Shown here: in pieces, positions 44,993-54,363 of the stretch
Layout: each line of letters begins with the position of its first letter
How positions within the stretch are numbered: position 1 is the first letter of the stretch
Assembly (NCBI GenBank): GCA_965112735.1
Contig: OZ218953.1
Span: 4,030,001 to 4,094,000 of the forward strand
DNA: 64,000 nt
From: Phaeosaccion multiseriatum
Lineage: Eukaryota > Ochrophyta, other classes
Direction: 5' to 3'
Translations under genes and position numbers: made by a program
Notes under the pieces: generated by a model
The model's input: only the letters and a program-made list of their open reading frames with translations
What the model was told of the DNA's origin: nothing
Database searches by the model: none

Positions 44993-46750
44993 TCCGACCA
45001 TCGCTCCGAGTCACAGCCTGGGCTGTGGCCTTTACTCTTGTACATGGACGTTTTTATTTTTTTATTTTTATTGGGTACACTTGAGAGCGGTCGGTCCTCA
45101 TCACCTCCCCCAAGCTCAAAAGCTCTTTCGCCCCGTGCGCCGGTCATCCATGATGCCTCACCACACAAGCCTCAAAAACTGGTTGGTGTGCTAAGCTCAG
45201 ATAACCCATGTACTTTGGATAAGAGTAGCTAACCGCTGCCCGGGACGCGAAACAAAACTGCTCGACTCGGCGACGGAGGCCTTGGGCTAGGCCTTGCCCT
45301 TACGTAAGGAACAAGGACTTCCATTTGCTAGGGCCCTCAGTTGGCGACGACTTGGGGGTAGCTAGACGTGTCTCAGTCGGGTGTGGCTGAGTGCCCATGG
45401 GAGGCAGGGGAAGACGTCCTTGTTCTTGTTTTGCTGGACTGGCTGCTAGCTGAATCCACTGAAATGTCAGCCAAGTTGCTTGACAGCAGCAGAGACCAGA
45501 GGGTGGACCTGCCTCCCCGGACGCTTCGGCGGGGTCCAGGGGTGGAAAAACGGGATGCGGTCAGGGAGCGTTTCAGCGAGTCACTACTCGTGGCAGCCCG
45601 ATCCCTCGAGTGTTGCATTCGCGAATTCCCGCACGGAGATTAGAAGCAAGGTGCGACGTCGCCCGCACAGAATCGTACGTACACAGACTTCATTGTCGAA
45701 CAATCGGCCCCTGACATGGTTCTGAGACAGGCCAGCCCAGAACCAGGAACCAACCTTGGCCCTCATCATTGCCTTATTACATGCCCCCCCAGAACCTGAG
45801 GAGGAGCGAGGGGGGACGCGTGCACGATTGGAGAACCAAGAGTAGCTAGACCCCGAACGGCGGAGGCCGCAGAGGCGACCGCCGCCGAACAAGGGAGAAA
45901 CCTGCCCCTCCGCGCAAAGGGCGTGGGAGCCGAGAACATTTTTTTGGTTGTCTAAAAGTAACATCTCACCGGCCGCCCCGGGGACTTTCCCCATCGGAAC
46001 AAACCAGGACCCTGTGTCCAACCGAACTGGAGCGCCACGGCCAATCGCCGCCGAGGTTGTGCCCGCAGGGCCAGGGATGGAGGGTCCACCCCGCCCCGTC
46101 CAACATTTTGGTTTGCTTCCTCGGTCCGCCAGCGTGTCTGGTCTCTGTCTGCCTCGTCGTCTGGCTGAGGTTGGCTCATCTGCGGCCCCCTGCTGCACTC
46201 CTCTCCCAGCTGCGTCACACCACTTCGGCCCCAACATCGCCGGACTGTGCCTCACCCCGCCCCCCCGGGGGCCTCACCCGCAGCCGGCTGGGCTCCTCTG
46301 CCACCTCCAGGTATGTGCCCTTCATACGCTGGGGTCTCGTCCCGCTCCGGGAAAAGCTTGGTGATCAGCCATGGCTCTCTCCATCTGTTGTCACTCAGCC
46401 ATGTGGGAGCAGATGATGGGCGGGTGCCGCGCGCTGTACAGGGCAGGGATGCTGTAGCTATGTGGGCCCGGCCGAACGCTCCTCGCAGCCAGCCTCCCCC
46501 CTTGCGGAGGAGAAGGGCCTCCGGTCTGCTGGCACTCGCAAGCAATATGATTGTCTAAAAGTAATGTCTCGCTCACCGCCCCGGCGGGGAACTTCGCCCC
46601 CGAGGTCGTATCCCTCCGACTCGTCAGTTCTCCCCATCGGCACAAAGGTGATACCAGCCAGGATCCTGTGGCGAATCGATTGTCGTTGGAGCGCTAGCTA
46701 CGGCCAGCCAATGCCGAGAACAAAGAGATGACGACTACAAACCGGATTCC
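44993..46750. other. Repeat-derived region with no intact gene
   Basis: The start of the gene-poor arm. Two diverged copies of one sequence lie on the same strand: TTGTCTAAAAGTAACATCTC at 45948-45967 and TTGTCTAAAAGTAATGTCTC at 46551-46570, each followed by similar GC-rich sequence. On the minus strand the copies translate to similar stretches (GAAGEMLLLDNQ and GAVSETLLLDNH). A further block at 45300-45336 (ACGTAAGGAACAAGGACTTC) resembles 28092-28122. These look like remnants of a dispersed element; no transposase or reverse transcriptase motif was recognised. Confidence 0.45.
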
Positions 46751-47189
46751 AACACGTGGACCACCTTTATCTCACTCTCTGCACGCACGGAACAGGGAAA
46801 AAGCCACGCACGCAAACACACACGCACATCTCCGTGCTGGGCCGCAGCCTTAAGCGCCTTGACTCTCCGCGCACATACCCGTACTTCCTGGCTACCCCTG
46901 TGATGGCCCTTCCACTAGAGAAAGTTGAGCCACAGCGGCACTGGCAAAAGGCCCTGAAGGGTCGCTGGGCGGAGCTGGCTGGAGCCGCGCAGCGGATGCA
47001 GCTGGTCGACAAGTCAAGAAGCTCAGGACATGGCTGCGTGTCAAGCAAGAAGCAAGCTCTGGCGGATATTCTCCGGCCTGGCGGATCTTGTTGCCTTCTC
47101 TCGCCACTCAAGTCTAGGAGAGGCGGGCGTTCTCAGGAGGGGGGGGGGGCCAACAAGAATTGATGCTCTCAGCCAGTCGGCCCCCAGTC

Positions 47190-49560
47190 TTTACTCCTCG
47201 TACCTGGACTTGTTCATCGGACAGGAGGCGCTGCAGCACGCCACTACACACCACAACATGGAGAGGTGAGAGGATGATGATGAGGAGGGGGGAGCAGAGC
47301 ACTTGGCGGTGATGGGGCGGCCACTACTCCCGTCCGGCCGTTGTCATTCTTGACAAGAATGGCACCGGCTACGCCGGCAGTGTTGAGCCGCAGCACAGGG
47401 AGGACCTGGACTTGATCGCTTTCCTCCCTGTGGTTCTCACTCACCCCCCCTCTCCTTCCCGAGATGGACCGCCCTAGAGATACAGGATTCCTCCCCGAAA
47501 CTTTTTACAGTACTCCCACTGTCCAACAACGACCAACATCCCCCTAATGCTGCTTTGCTTTGTGCCATGTAATGACATCTCAGTGCCTCTTGCTTGCTTG
47601 AGGTAGAGCTACCTCAAGTTGTGAGCCGCCCCTCAATACCCCGCTGAGATGATCATGTTTGTTTATTGCCGTGCAAGCCGTCATGGCTCTGGCGGCGTCG
47701 TGGAGCTCCAAGAAGGTGAGGAGGAGAGTGGAGTCGTTGCTTCGTTGCACGTATGTAGCGTCGTGGATGCATAGTAGGCTGGGCAGTGCTGCTGTACAGT
47801 AGTAGCGAGGAGGTAGAGAGAGAGAGAGATTGAGAGAGTCAGGAGCATCTCGAGGGCATAGACAGAGATTGAGAGAGTCAGTAGCATCTCGAAGGCATAG
47901 ACAGAGAGTCAGTCGCATCTCGAGGGCATAGACATTGAGAGAGTCAGTAGCATCTCGAAGGCATAGAGATTGAGAGAGTCAGTCGCATCTCGAGGGCATA
48001 GACAGAGAGTCAGTTGCATCTCGAGGGCATAGAGAGAGAGTCAGGAGCATCTCGAGGGCATAGACAGAGATCGAGAGAGTCAGTAGCATCTCGAGGGCAT
48101 AGAGAGAGATTGAGAAGAGTCAGGAGCATCTCGAGGGCATAGACAGAGAGTCAGGAGCATCTCGAGGGCATAGACAGAGAGTCAGGAGCATCTCGAGGGC
48201 ATAGACAGAGAGTCAGGAGCATCTCGAGGGCATAGACAGAGAGTCAGGAGCATCTCGAGGGCATAGACAGAGATCGAGAGAGTCAGTAGCATCTCGAGGG
48301 CATAGAGAGAGATTGAGAAGAGTCAGGAGCATCTCGAAGGCATAGACAGAGAGTCAGGAGCATCTCGAAGGCATAGACAGAGAGTCAGTTGCATCTCGAG
48401 GGCATAGAGAGAGAGTCAGGAGCATCTCGAGGGCATAGACAGAGATCGAGAGAGTCAGTAGCATCTCGAGGGCATAGACAGAGAGTCAGGAGCATCTCGA
48501 GGGCATAGACAGAGAGTCAGGAGCATCTCGAGGGCATAGACAGAGAGTCAGGAGCATCTCGAGGGCATAGAGATTGAGAGAGTCAGGAGCATCTCGAGGG
48601 CATAGACAGAGAGTCAGTCGCATCTCGAGGGCATAGACAGAGAGTCAGTCGCATCTCGAGGGCATAGACAGAGAGTCAGGAGCATCTCGAAGGCATAGAC
48701 AGAGAGTCAGGAGCATCTCGAGGGCATAGACAGAGAGTCAGTAGCATCTCGAAGGCATAGACAGAGAGTCAGTAGCATCTCGAGGGCATAGACAGAGAGT
48801 CAGTAGCATCTCGAGGGCATAGACAGAGAGTCAGTAGCATCTCGAGGGCATAGAGATCGAGAGAGTCAGGAGCATCTGAGGCATAGACAGAGAGTCAGTA
48901 GCATCTCGAGGGCATAGACAGAGAGTCAGGAGCATCTCGAGGGCATAGACAGAGAGGTGTATGCGTAACAGAGAGAGAGCAGCATCAGCCGAAAGCCAAG
49001 CCCAATCCATGACTTGTTCTTGTTGACCTGAATACAATAACCGATACCAGGTGTCAGAACGGACGTTGACGGGGACGGTCATCGACTCCGGGGATGGGGT
49101 GACACACGTCATTCCCGTGGCGGAGGGACACGTCATTGGCTCCTGCATCAAGCACATTCCGCTGGCGGGAAGGGACATTACCCATCTCCTCAGGGAGAGG
49201 AAAGAGGTGAGCACGGGAGGGAGGGATGGCAGCGCAAAGGTAGCATCATAGGTGTGTCCATCGGGCTGCTCTCATTCCCTCATCGGTTATGATCGGCGCG
49301 CGGGCTCTCTCTTGTCTGCCCTTGAATCGAAGCAACGGGCTTATCTCTGCCGTGGTCACTGTACTTGGTCACTTCACTTCACTTCACCCCCTACCCTGCC
49401 CATACACCATCCAGTCCATCCCGCCCGAGGACTCGCTGGACGCCGCCCGCCGCATCAAGGAGGAGCAAAATGTTACGTGTGTTCGGACATCGCCACGTCG
49501 AGCGTCTCTGAATCGTCACTCCGCACCCCCAACGCCCAAGGGTGAGTACGATTGGACATG
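47190..49560 (+). pseudogene. Fragments of an actin-related protein 3 (ARP3) gene
   Basis: ARP3 is a subunit of the Arp2/3 actin-nucleating complex. Pieces seen on the plus strand: YLDLFIGQEALQ (about 47200-47240, corresponding to the DLDFFIGDEA block), VVILDKNGTGYAGSVEPQ (about 47338-47391, the N-terminal phosphate-binding loop with part deleted, and lying after the block it should precede), then a perfect exon at 49051-49207 ([39 protein letters not shown]) with intact acceptor and GTGAGC donor. It is followed by an exon at about 49415 (SIPPEDSLDAARRIKEEQ) that shifts frame by one base before CYVCSD. The region between helix blocks is occupied by the 31-bp minisatellite, and no C-terminal half is found downstream. 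Disorder, deletion and frameshift point to a pseudogene or assembly-scrambled gene. The clean exon could come from a recent copy. Confidence 0.65.
47815..48956. repeat. 31-bp minisatellite, about 35 copies
   Basis: Tandem array of the unit GAGAGTCAGGAGCATCTCGA followed by GGGCATAGACA, with variants GTAGCATC, GTCGCATC, CGAAGGC and occasional GATTGAGA insertions. It lies inside the disrupted ARP3 region. There is no spacer diversity, so it is not a CRISPR-like array. Minus-strand frames through it are artefacts. Confidence 0.95.
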
Positions 49561-49616
49561 GCGCCCGACACGCGCTGCATTTACACATGATGTCTTCTCC
49601 AATGGTACTGACCCTC

Positions 49617-49856
49617 ATATCTTCCTTCCTTCCCTCCCTCTTCCTTCCTTCCCTCCTTTCTTCCTTCCTTCCTTCCTTCCTTCCTTCCTTCCTTCCCTCA
49701 CATCTTCCTTCCTTCCTTCCTTCCTCTCTTTCTTCCTTCCTTCCTTCCTTCCTTCCTTCCTTCCTTCCTTCCTTCCTTCCTTTCTCTCTTTCTTCCTTCC
49801 TTCCTTTCTTCCGTCCCTCCCATCTTCCTTCCTGCCTTCCGTCCTTCCTTCCTGGG
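49617..49856. repeat. (CTTC)n microsatellite
   Basis: About 240 bp of CTTC units with CCTC/TTTC variants, ending in a 13-bp G run at 49853-49865. It directly follows the last recognisable ARP3 fragment. Confidence 0.95.
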
Positions 49857-49918
49857 GGGGGGGGGCAACAACGTCGGCGTCGCTATCCGGGGCCAAGTCG
49901 CCTTGTCCGTGTGTCTAG

Positions 49919-50213
49919 TTCCATCCTATCTGTAGGCGACAGCGCATGTCGTTTTACACGTTAGGTGGCTGGGCGGCCGGTGGCGGCCGGAGGCACATGC
50001 ATTCCCGACCTGGCTGCCAGGCTGGCTTTGGGGTTGTAAAGAGTCACGTTGCTCTCTCTCCACCTAGGATAGGAGTAGCCGCATGGACAAGGTAATAGCA
50101 ACCCCAAAGCCAGCCTGGCAGCCAGCCTTGTCTCTATTGGGAGGTGAGTGAGAAACAGGCCACGCACCGTATTTGCCTGGGCCTGGGCCATTGACATAAT
50201 ACTGACTTTCAAC
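49919..50213. mobile_element. Foldback-type element, copy 1 (degenerate)
   Basis: Contains an inverted repeat, TGGCTGCCAGGCTGGCTTTG with GGGTTG on the left (50008-50035) and its complement CAACCCCAAAGCCAGCCTGG on the right (50099-50127). It shares the segment TTCCATCCTATCTGTAGGCG (49919-49940) and the segment CCTGGGCCTGGGCCATTGAC (50182-50200) with the larger element at 52685-53117. No coding capacity. It is probably a non-autonomous foldback or MITE-like element. Confidence 0.6.
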
Positions 50214-51014
50214 AGAGACACGCCGACTTTGAGAACGCTCTTCCGCAGATTGCCCTCGAGCGACCCAGCCAGGAGTGCGGCAACATGACGAGTGGTACAA
50301 CCAGTCTCGCTATTGCTAGCAAGCGACTAAGAACAACCTAACCAATGAAGAGATGCAAAGAGCTGGAATAGTTGGAGGCCTTGCCACAGTCCAGATCAGA
50401 GGCCTGTGTCTCCTTTAGGTGAAGGTGCTTACCTAGAAGCAAGAGTGAGAAGGACTCCAGAGGTGGAGGCATTTGAGCCTATATGCCTATAGCATGCTAT
50501 ATTGTGATCTATGATATATCGATTCACAAGCATGCAAGGGCAGCAGTGGGGCAGCACCGGGCTGGCAGGCGCAGCCTTGAGACGCAATTCTATCGCTCGC
50601 ATCTCGGAAGAGGCGCGGATTAGTTGGGGTCTTTTGGCTTGGGGACCCAATCAGTACTAGTGTAACGGGCCAACGAGACGATAAACCAGTAATAAAGGGG
50701 GGCTAGAGCTGGCGCTCCTCTTGGTGCTCTTCAACAGCTTGATAAGCAAGAGTAGCGTGTGTGTGTGTGTGTGTTGAAAGGCTGCGGTGGTGCCCCCTGG
50801 CTCCAGAGGGCGGAACTGTGTACTGGTGTATCGTCCCACCAAAACCTTGTGATACTGTACCACCAACTGACCAACTGCTTCTACTGGACCTTTGCTCAGG
50901 TGGGGCGAGCACGCAACATGGGCCTGCCTCGTGAACAAGGGCCTCAAGGAGGCACGGGCATAGGAACGCCAAGATGGGCTCAATGGAGCGAGGAGACGGC
51001 GTGCTAGTACCGCG
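50214..51014. other. Gene-free stretch between repeats
   Basis: About 800 bp without convincing coding signal. A (GT)n tract is at 50757-50773. Short frames on both strands (for example 50657-50983 minus) lack any family motif. Confidence 0.4.
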
Positions 51015-51553
51015 TGTTAGAAGTCGTACTTTTGCTAGACTGATACCTGCCCTCTGAATTCAGACCGGGAGGTATCAGTCTAGCAAAAGTACGACTTCTA
51101 ACAAGACCGTTGCTAGAGGACGAACCCCCCCCCCCCACCGCACATAGTGGAGAGAAGTATCTCGCAGTCTGAGAATCAGCATCATGGGCCAGCAAGCTGG
51201 TAACAGTTTTCGCCGAAAAATACGCTTTTTCACAAGCGACACCTCCCGGTCTGAATTCAGAGGGCAGGTATCAGTCTAGCAAAAGTACGACTTCTAACAA
51301 GGCTAGTTGTGAGTTCGAACCTTAGCTGTCGCTTGTGAAAAAGCGTATTTTTCGGCGAAAACTGTTACCAGCTTGCTGGCCCATGATGCTGATTCTCAGA
51401 CTGCAAGTTGCTTCTCCCCACTATGTGCGGTGGGGGGGGGGGGTTCGTCCTCTAGCAACGGTCTTGTTAGAAGTCGTACTTTTGCTAGACTGATACCTCC
51501 CGGTCTGAATTCAGAGGGCAGGTATCAGTCTAGCAAAAGTACGACTTCTAACA
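51015..51553. mobile_element. Nested palindrome / MITE-like inverted repeat, ~540 bp
   Basis: The outer ends are two 89-bp hairpins (51015-51103 and 51465-51553), each running from TGTTAGAAGTCGTACTTTTG to its complement CAAAAGTACGACTTCTAACA around a GAATTC centre. Inside them the arms 51104-51240 and 51328-51464 are inverted copies of each other (AGACCGTTGCTAGAGGACGA and so on, with a G/C run of different length). The spacer holds a third half-hairpin (51241-51299). The flanks are CGCG on both sides. The layout suggests a small element that inserted, then duplicated in inverted orientation. The sequence can form a very long hairpin. Confidence 0.85.
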
Positions 51554-51619
51554 CGCGTCGTCAGCCATCGCTCGGTACGCGCTCATCGTGCTGCTATTGG
51601 TGGGCTGTTGTTGGGTGTT

Positions 51620-51624
51620 AATAC

Positions 51625-51683
<59 letters not shown>
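51620..51683. repeat. (AT)n microsatellite
   Basis: Roughly 60 bp of uninterrupted AT/TA dinucleotides just right of the palindrome. Confidence 0.95.
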
Positions 51684-51685
<2 letters not shown>

Positions 51686-52000
51686 GTGTGTCCTGTTGTT
51701 GCTTCACGTGGGTCTGACATTGGGTGCAACGCACAGTGCACAGTGTGTGAGGTGCTTGCTTGTTGCTCCTTTTATGGATACTGACTGCCCGTGCGTGTGC
51801 AAGCGTGCTTGCCTTCGTTCTCTCCTATATCACACACCACGCAATATACATAGAATACACCACACCATATACATACATACATACATTGTTGGCCCAGCGC
51901 CACTTGCCCAACCATCCCCTCACGTCAGGAGCTGTTTTTGGTATCAGAACGGCTATTTTTCGCCCAAGTCCGCTGGTTTCGAAGGTTCATGGATGGTGAC

Positions 52001-52091
52001 GCGTCCGTAGATCAATTGGTTAGATCGTTGTGCTTATGCTCTCGCGAGTTCGAGCGACGCAAAGGCTGCGGGTTCGATTCCCGCCGGACGC
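52001..52091 (+). tRNA. tRNA-Ile (anticodon UAU) with an 18-nt intron
   Basis: Acceptor GCGTCCG pairs fully with CGGACGC at 52085-52091. The D-arm is GATC/GATC around AATTGGTTA. The anticodon stem TTGTG pairs with CGCAA and the loop reads C-T-TAT-G, giving anticodon UAU. The 18 nt after position 37 (CTCTCGCGAGTTCGAGCG) form an intron at the canonical 37/38 site. The variable loop is AGGCT; the T-arm is GCGGG TTCGATT CCCGC. Without the intron the tRNA is 73 nt. Internal A and B boxes are intact. It decodes the AUA isoleucine codon. Confidence 0.9.
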
Positions 52092-52101
52092 ACTCATTCA
52101 C

Positions 52102-52115
52102 TTTTTTTTTTTTTT
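52102..52115 (+). terminator. RNA polymerase III terminator of the tRNA gene
   Basis: Fourteen T residues starting 11 nt after the tRNA acceptor stem, far longer than the four or more needed to stop Pol III. Confidence 0.85.
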
Positions 52116-52684
52116 CTTTTGGGACAGTTTTTACACGGTTTTTTGCGTTTTTTTTTTCTTCTTTTCCTCCTAACCTCGGCCCTGAGCCACCAGCCACAGC
52201 CCCAGACAACCAACAACCACTTATTAGCTTTCCTCCTCCTAGGTTTAAGAGGCGCGCGTTCCCCAACTGGCGGCAATCCGGATTCGAACATGCCCAGCCA
52301 GCACCTTTGAGACGCTCTCTTTGAGCAATTCCTCTCCTCTTTCCCTCGTCGCTCTTTGGCGGAGGATGCTAAACGCTTTGTTTGGTATTGGGGTCCCTCG
52401 TCATGCCGACGCCCGCGAGCAGCAGGTCGTCGATAAGGAACCCCCTTACGGGATACCATTTTGGTTAATTTTTTTCTCTCTCTCATCTTCTCTTTCAGCA
52501 TTCAGTTTAGTCACGCTCTCGTGAGTGGAGCTTCTCTCTCGAGGGGGAAGTGTTGCCTCTACAGCCTCAATTCGCTCGCTTTCGTACGTGCAACTGTCAC
52601 CATGCTCATAAATGGTCGTCAGTTCATAGTTTCAGTTTCTTCGTTCAGTTTCAGTTTCCTTTTAGTTCGTTCCATCTCCCTAAA

Positions 52685-53117
52685 TGTTGGAAGGCCTCAG
52701 ATGAGATGGGCCATAAGTCAATGGCCCAGGCCCAGGCAGATGCGGTGAGAACGGGTGGCGTGGCTCTCACTATCCTATGTGCGAAGGTGGTCGTTTAGGA
52801 CTAGCAGGCAATAAGTTAATAGAGGCAAGGCTGGCTGCTAGGCTGGCTTTGGGGTTGCTGTTACCTTGTCCGTGTGTCCAGTTCCATCCTATCTGTAGGC
52901 GACAGCGCATGTCGGTCGTGCGCAGCCATGTCGTTTTACAACCCCAAAGCCAGCCAGCCTCTAGCCTTGCCTCTATTAGCTTATCGCATGCTAGCCCTCT
53001 AAACGACCACCTTCGCACATAGGATAGTGAGAGCCACGCCACCCGGCCCGCTCTCACCGTATCTGCCTGGGCCTAGGCCATTGACTTATGGCCCATCTCA
53101 TCTGAGGCCTTCCAACA
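52685..53117. mobile_element. Foldback element, copy 2, with long terminal inverted repeats
   Basis: The ends are TGTTGGAAGGCCTCAGATGA (left, from 52685) and its complement TCATCTGAGGCCTTCCAACA (right, ending 53117). The inverted repeats run inward roughly 170 bp on each side through GGCCATAAGTCAATGGCCCA, GTGGCTCTCACTATCCTATG and AGAGGCAAGGCTGGCTG. A short unique centre (about 52862-52935) carries TTCCATCCTATCTGTAGGCG, shared with copy 1. No ORF; a non-autonomous hairpin-forming element. No certain target-site duplication was seen. Confidence 0.8.
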
Positions 53118-53400
53118 GACAGCTCCCCGCAGGGCTTCTCGGGCTCGGGGCTTCTGGGCCATAGTCCCCTCCAGGCTTCGGGCTTCTGGCTGCAGGGCCA
53201 GCCAGCGGTCTGGGCTTCAGGCTTCTCAGAGGGGCTCAGGGGAGCTCAAGGGGGGGGGGGGGGGAGATTATGCAGGCTTCTGGCCGCAGCAGGCCAGCCC
53301 CGGGCTTCTTGCTTTCGGCCGCAGGCCGCCTCAGGCTTCTGCTTATCGGGGGGGGGGGCAGCCAGGCAGAGAAGCCCTGCGGGGAGCGAGCCGAAATTAA
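53118..53400. repeat. GGGCTTCTGG-rich repeat with inverted ends
   Basis: Short repeated words (GGCTTCTGGC, GGGCTTC, CAGGCTTCT) and three G runs (the longest about 53250-53264). CTCCCCGCAGGGCTTCTC at 53123-53141 is mirrored by GAGAAGCCCTGCGGGGAG at 53379-53396, so the block may be another foldback structure abutting copy 2. Confidence 0.6.
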
Positions 53401-54180
53401 ATTGCAGAACCAGCCACCAGCCAAATAGCAAGCTGTAAAGATGTTCGCGACAATTGTCGTGTAGCGATGTTCCTTCTGCGAGAAGGTACGTAAGCTATTG
53501 CGTGTGTCAACTAATGTATTGTCCTTAACAGAACTCCATGAAGAGAGGCTCAGAGTCGAAGATCCCCAAGAGTGGACGTTATCAATATTGGGCATCCCAC
53601 AGACCCCAATAATGATCATATCACAACACAGCATCGCCCCCTTGCAATGACCGAACAAGATGATGGCTGCGGGAGTGGTTTCCTTCTTGGAGTTGAAAAG
53701 AGCCTTGGTTTGCCACATGAGGGACCGAGAGAAGAGAGAAGAAACGAAGACCTTGTTCCTGAAGAACGTTCACAACTATGGATGGGACTGAAGGCTTCTT
53801 GGCCGAGCTGAGGGGAGAGACACAAAGGTGAGCCACAGCAACATGCGAAGCTTGGGAACGACTCAGCAGCTCATCCTTGCTTGTTCTTCGTCTTGTCATG
53901 GCAGGCTAAAGGTGAAGGGGGGAATCTTTGAGAGCATTGGCTGGGAAGCACCTACCAGCGGGCGACGAATGGCGACCACACAAGACATTCAGGAGACTGA
54001 GATGATGCACATGTCTGCTGATGATTGAGAGAGAGAAAGGCGTCTGACATCGAGCCTGGCTGGTGGTAGTGGAGATGACGGCGTCCCTGAGGAGACGAGG
54101 GGCAGAGCCACGACATTTGATGGAGGGTCTCACGTGCAACACTGGGAGCCGTCGAGGCAGGAGCGAGTGCCACCAGCAGC
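53401..54180. other. Gene-poor stretch with an unassigned open frame
   Basis: A minus-strand frame from about 53718 to 53420 reads GHCKGAMLCCDMIIIGVCGM and MPNIDNVHSWGSSTLSLSSW, which has a protein-like composition resembling transposon-coded products, but I cannot name a family. The plus strand is also open in part. There is no intact gene. Confidence 0.3.
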
Positions 54181-54363
54181 CATTAGCGGCAGCAGCAGCC
54201 ATTAGCGGCAGCAGCCAGCGTTAGCAGCACCAGCATCAGCTGCAGCAGCGACGAGGACGAGGATGAGGAGGATGCTGCTGCGAAGGCACGAACATCAGCA
54301 GCAGCATGGAGGAATCTCCTGACGGGTGGCACGAAACCCCGGGAGGTAAACTCTTCGACACTT

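Noticed and set aside
45584-46255. Minus-strand 223-codon frame as a gene
   Set aside because: It overlaps a duplicated non-coding repeat, has no family motif, and the second copy has lost the frame.
47815-48956. Possible CRISPR-like array
   Set aside because: The 31-bp units are contiguous with no unique spacers, and the host is a eukaryote; it is a minisatellite.
51620-51683. AT-rich tract as an origin or attachment site
   Set aside because: A pure AT microsatellite in a repeat region; no supporting motif.
52012-52266. Minus-strand frame containing RRESNPQPLRR
   Set aside because: It is the complement of the tRNA-Ile gene; this peptide is a well-known artefact of reading tRNA genes as proteins.
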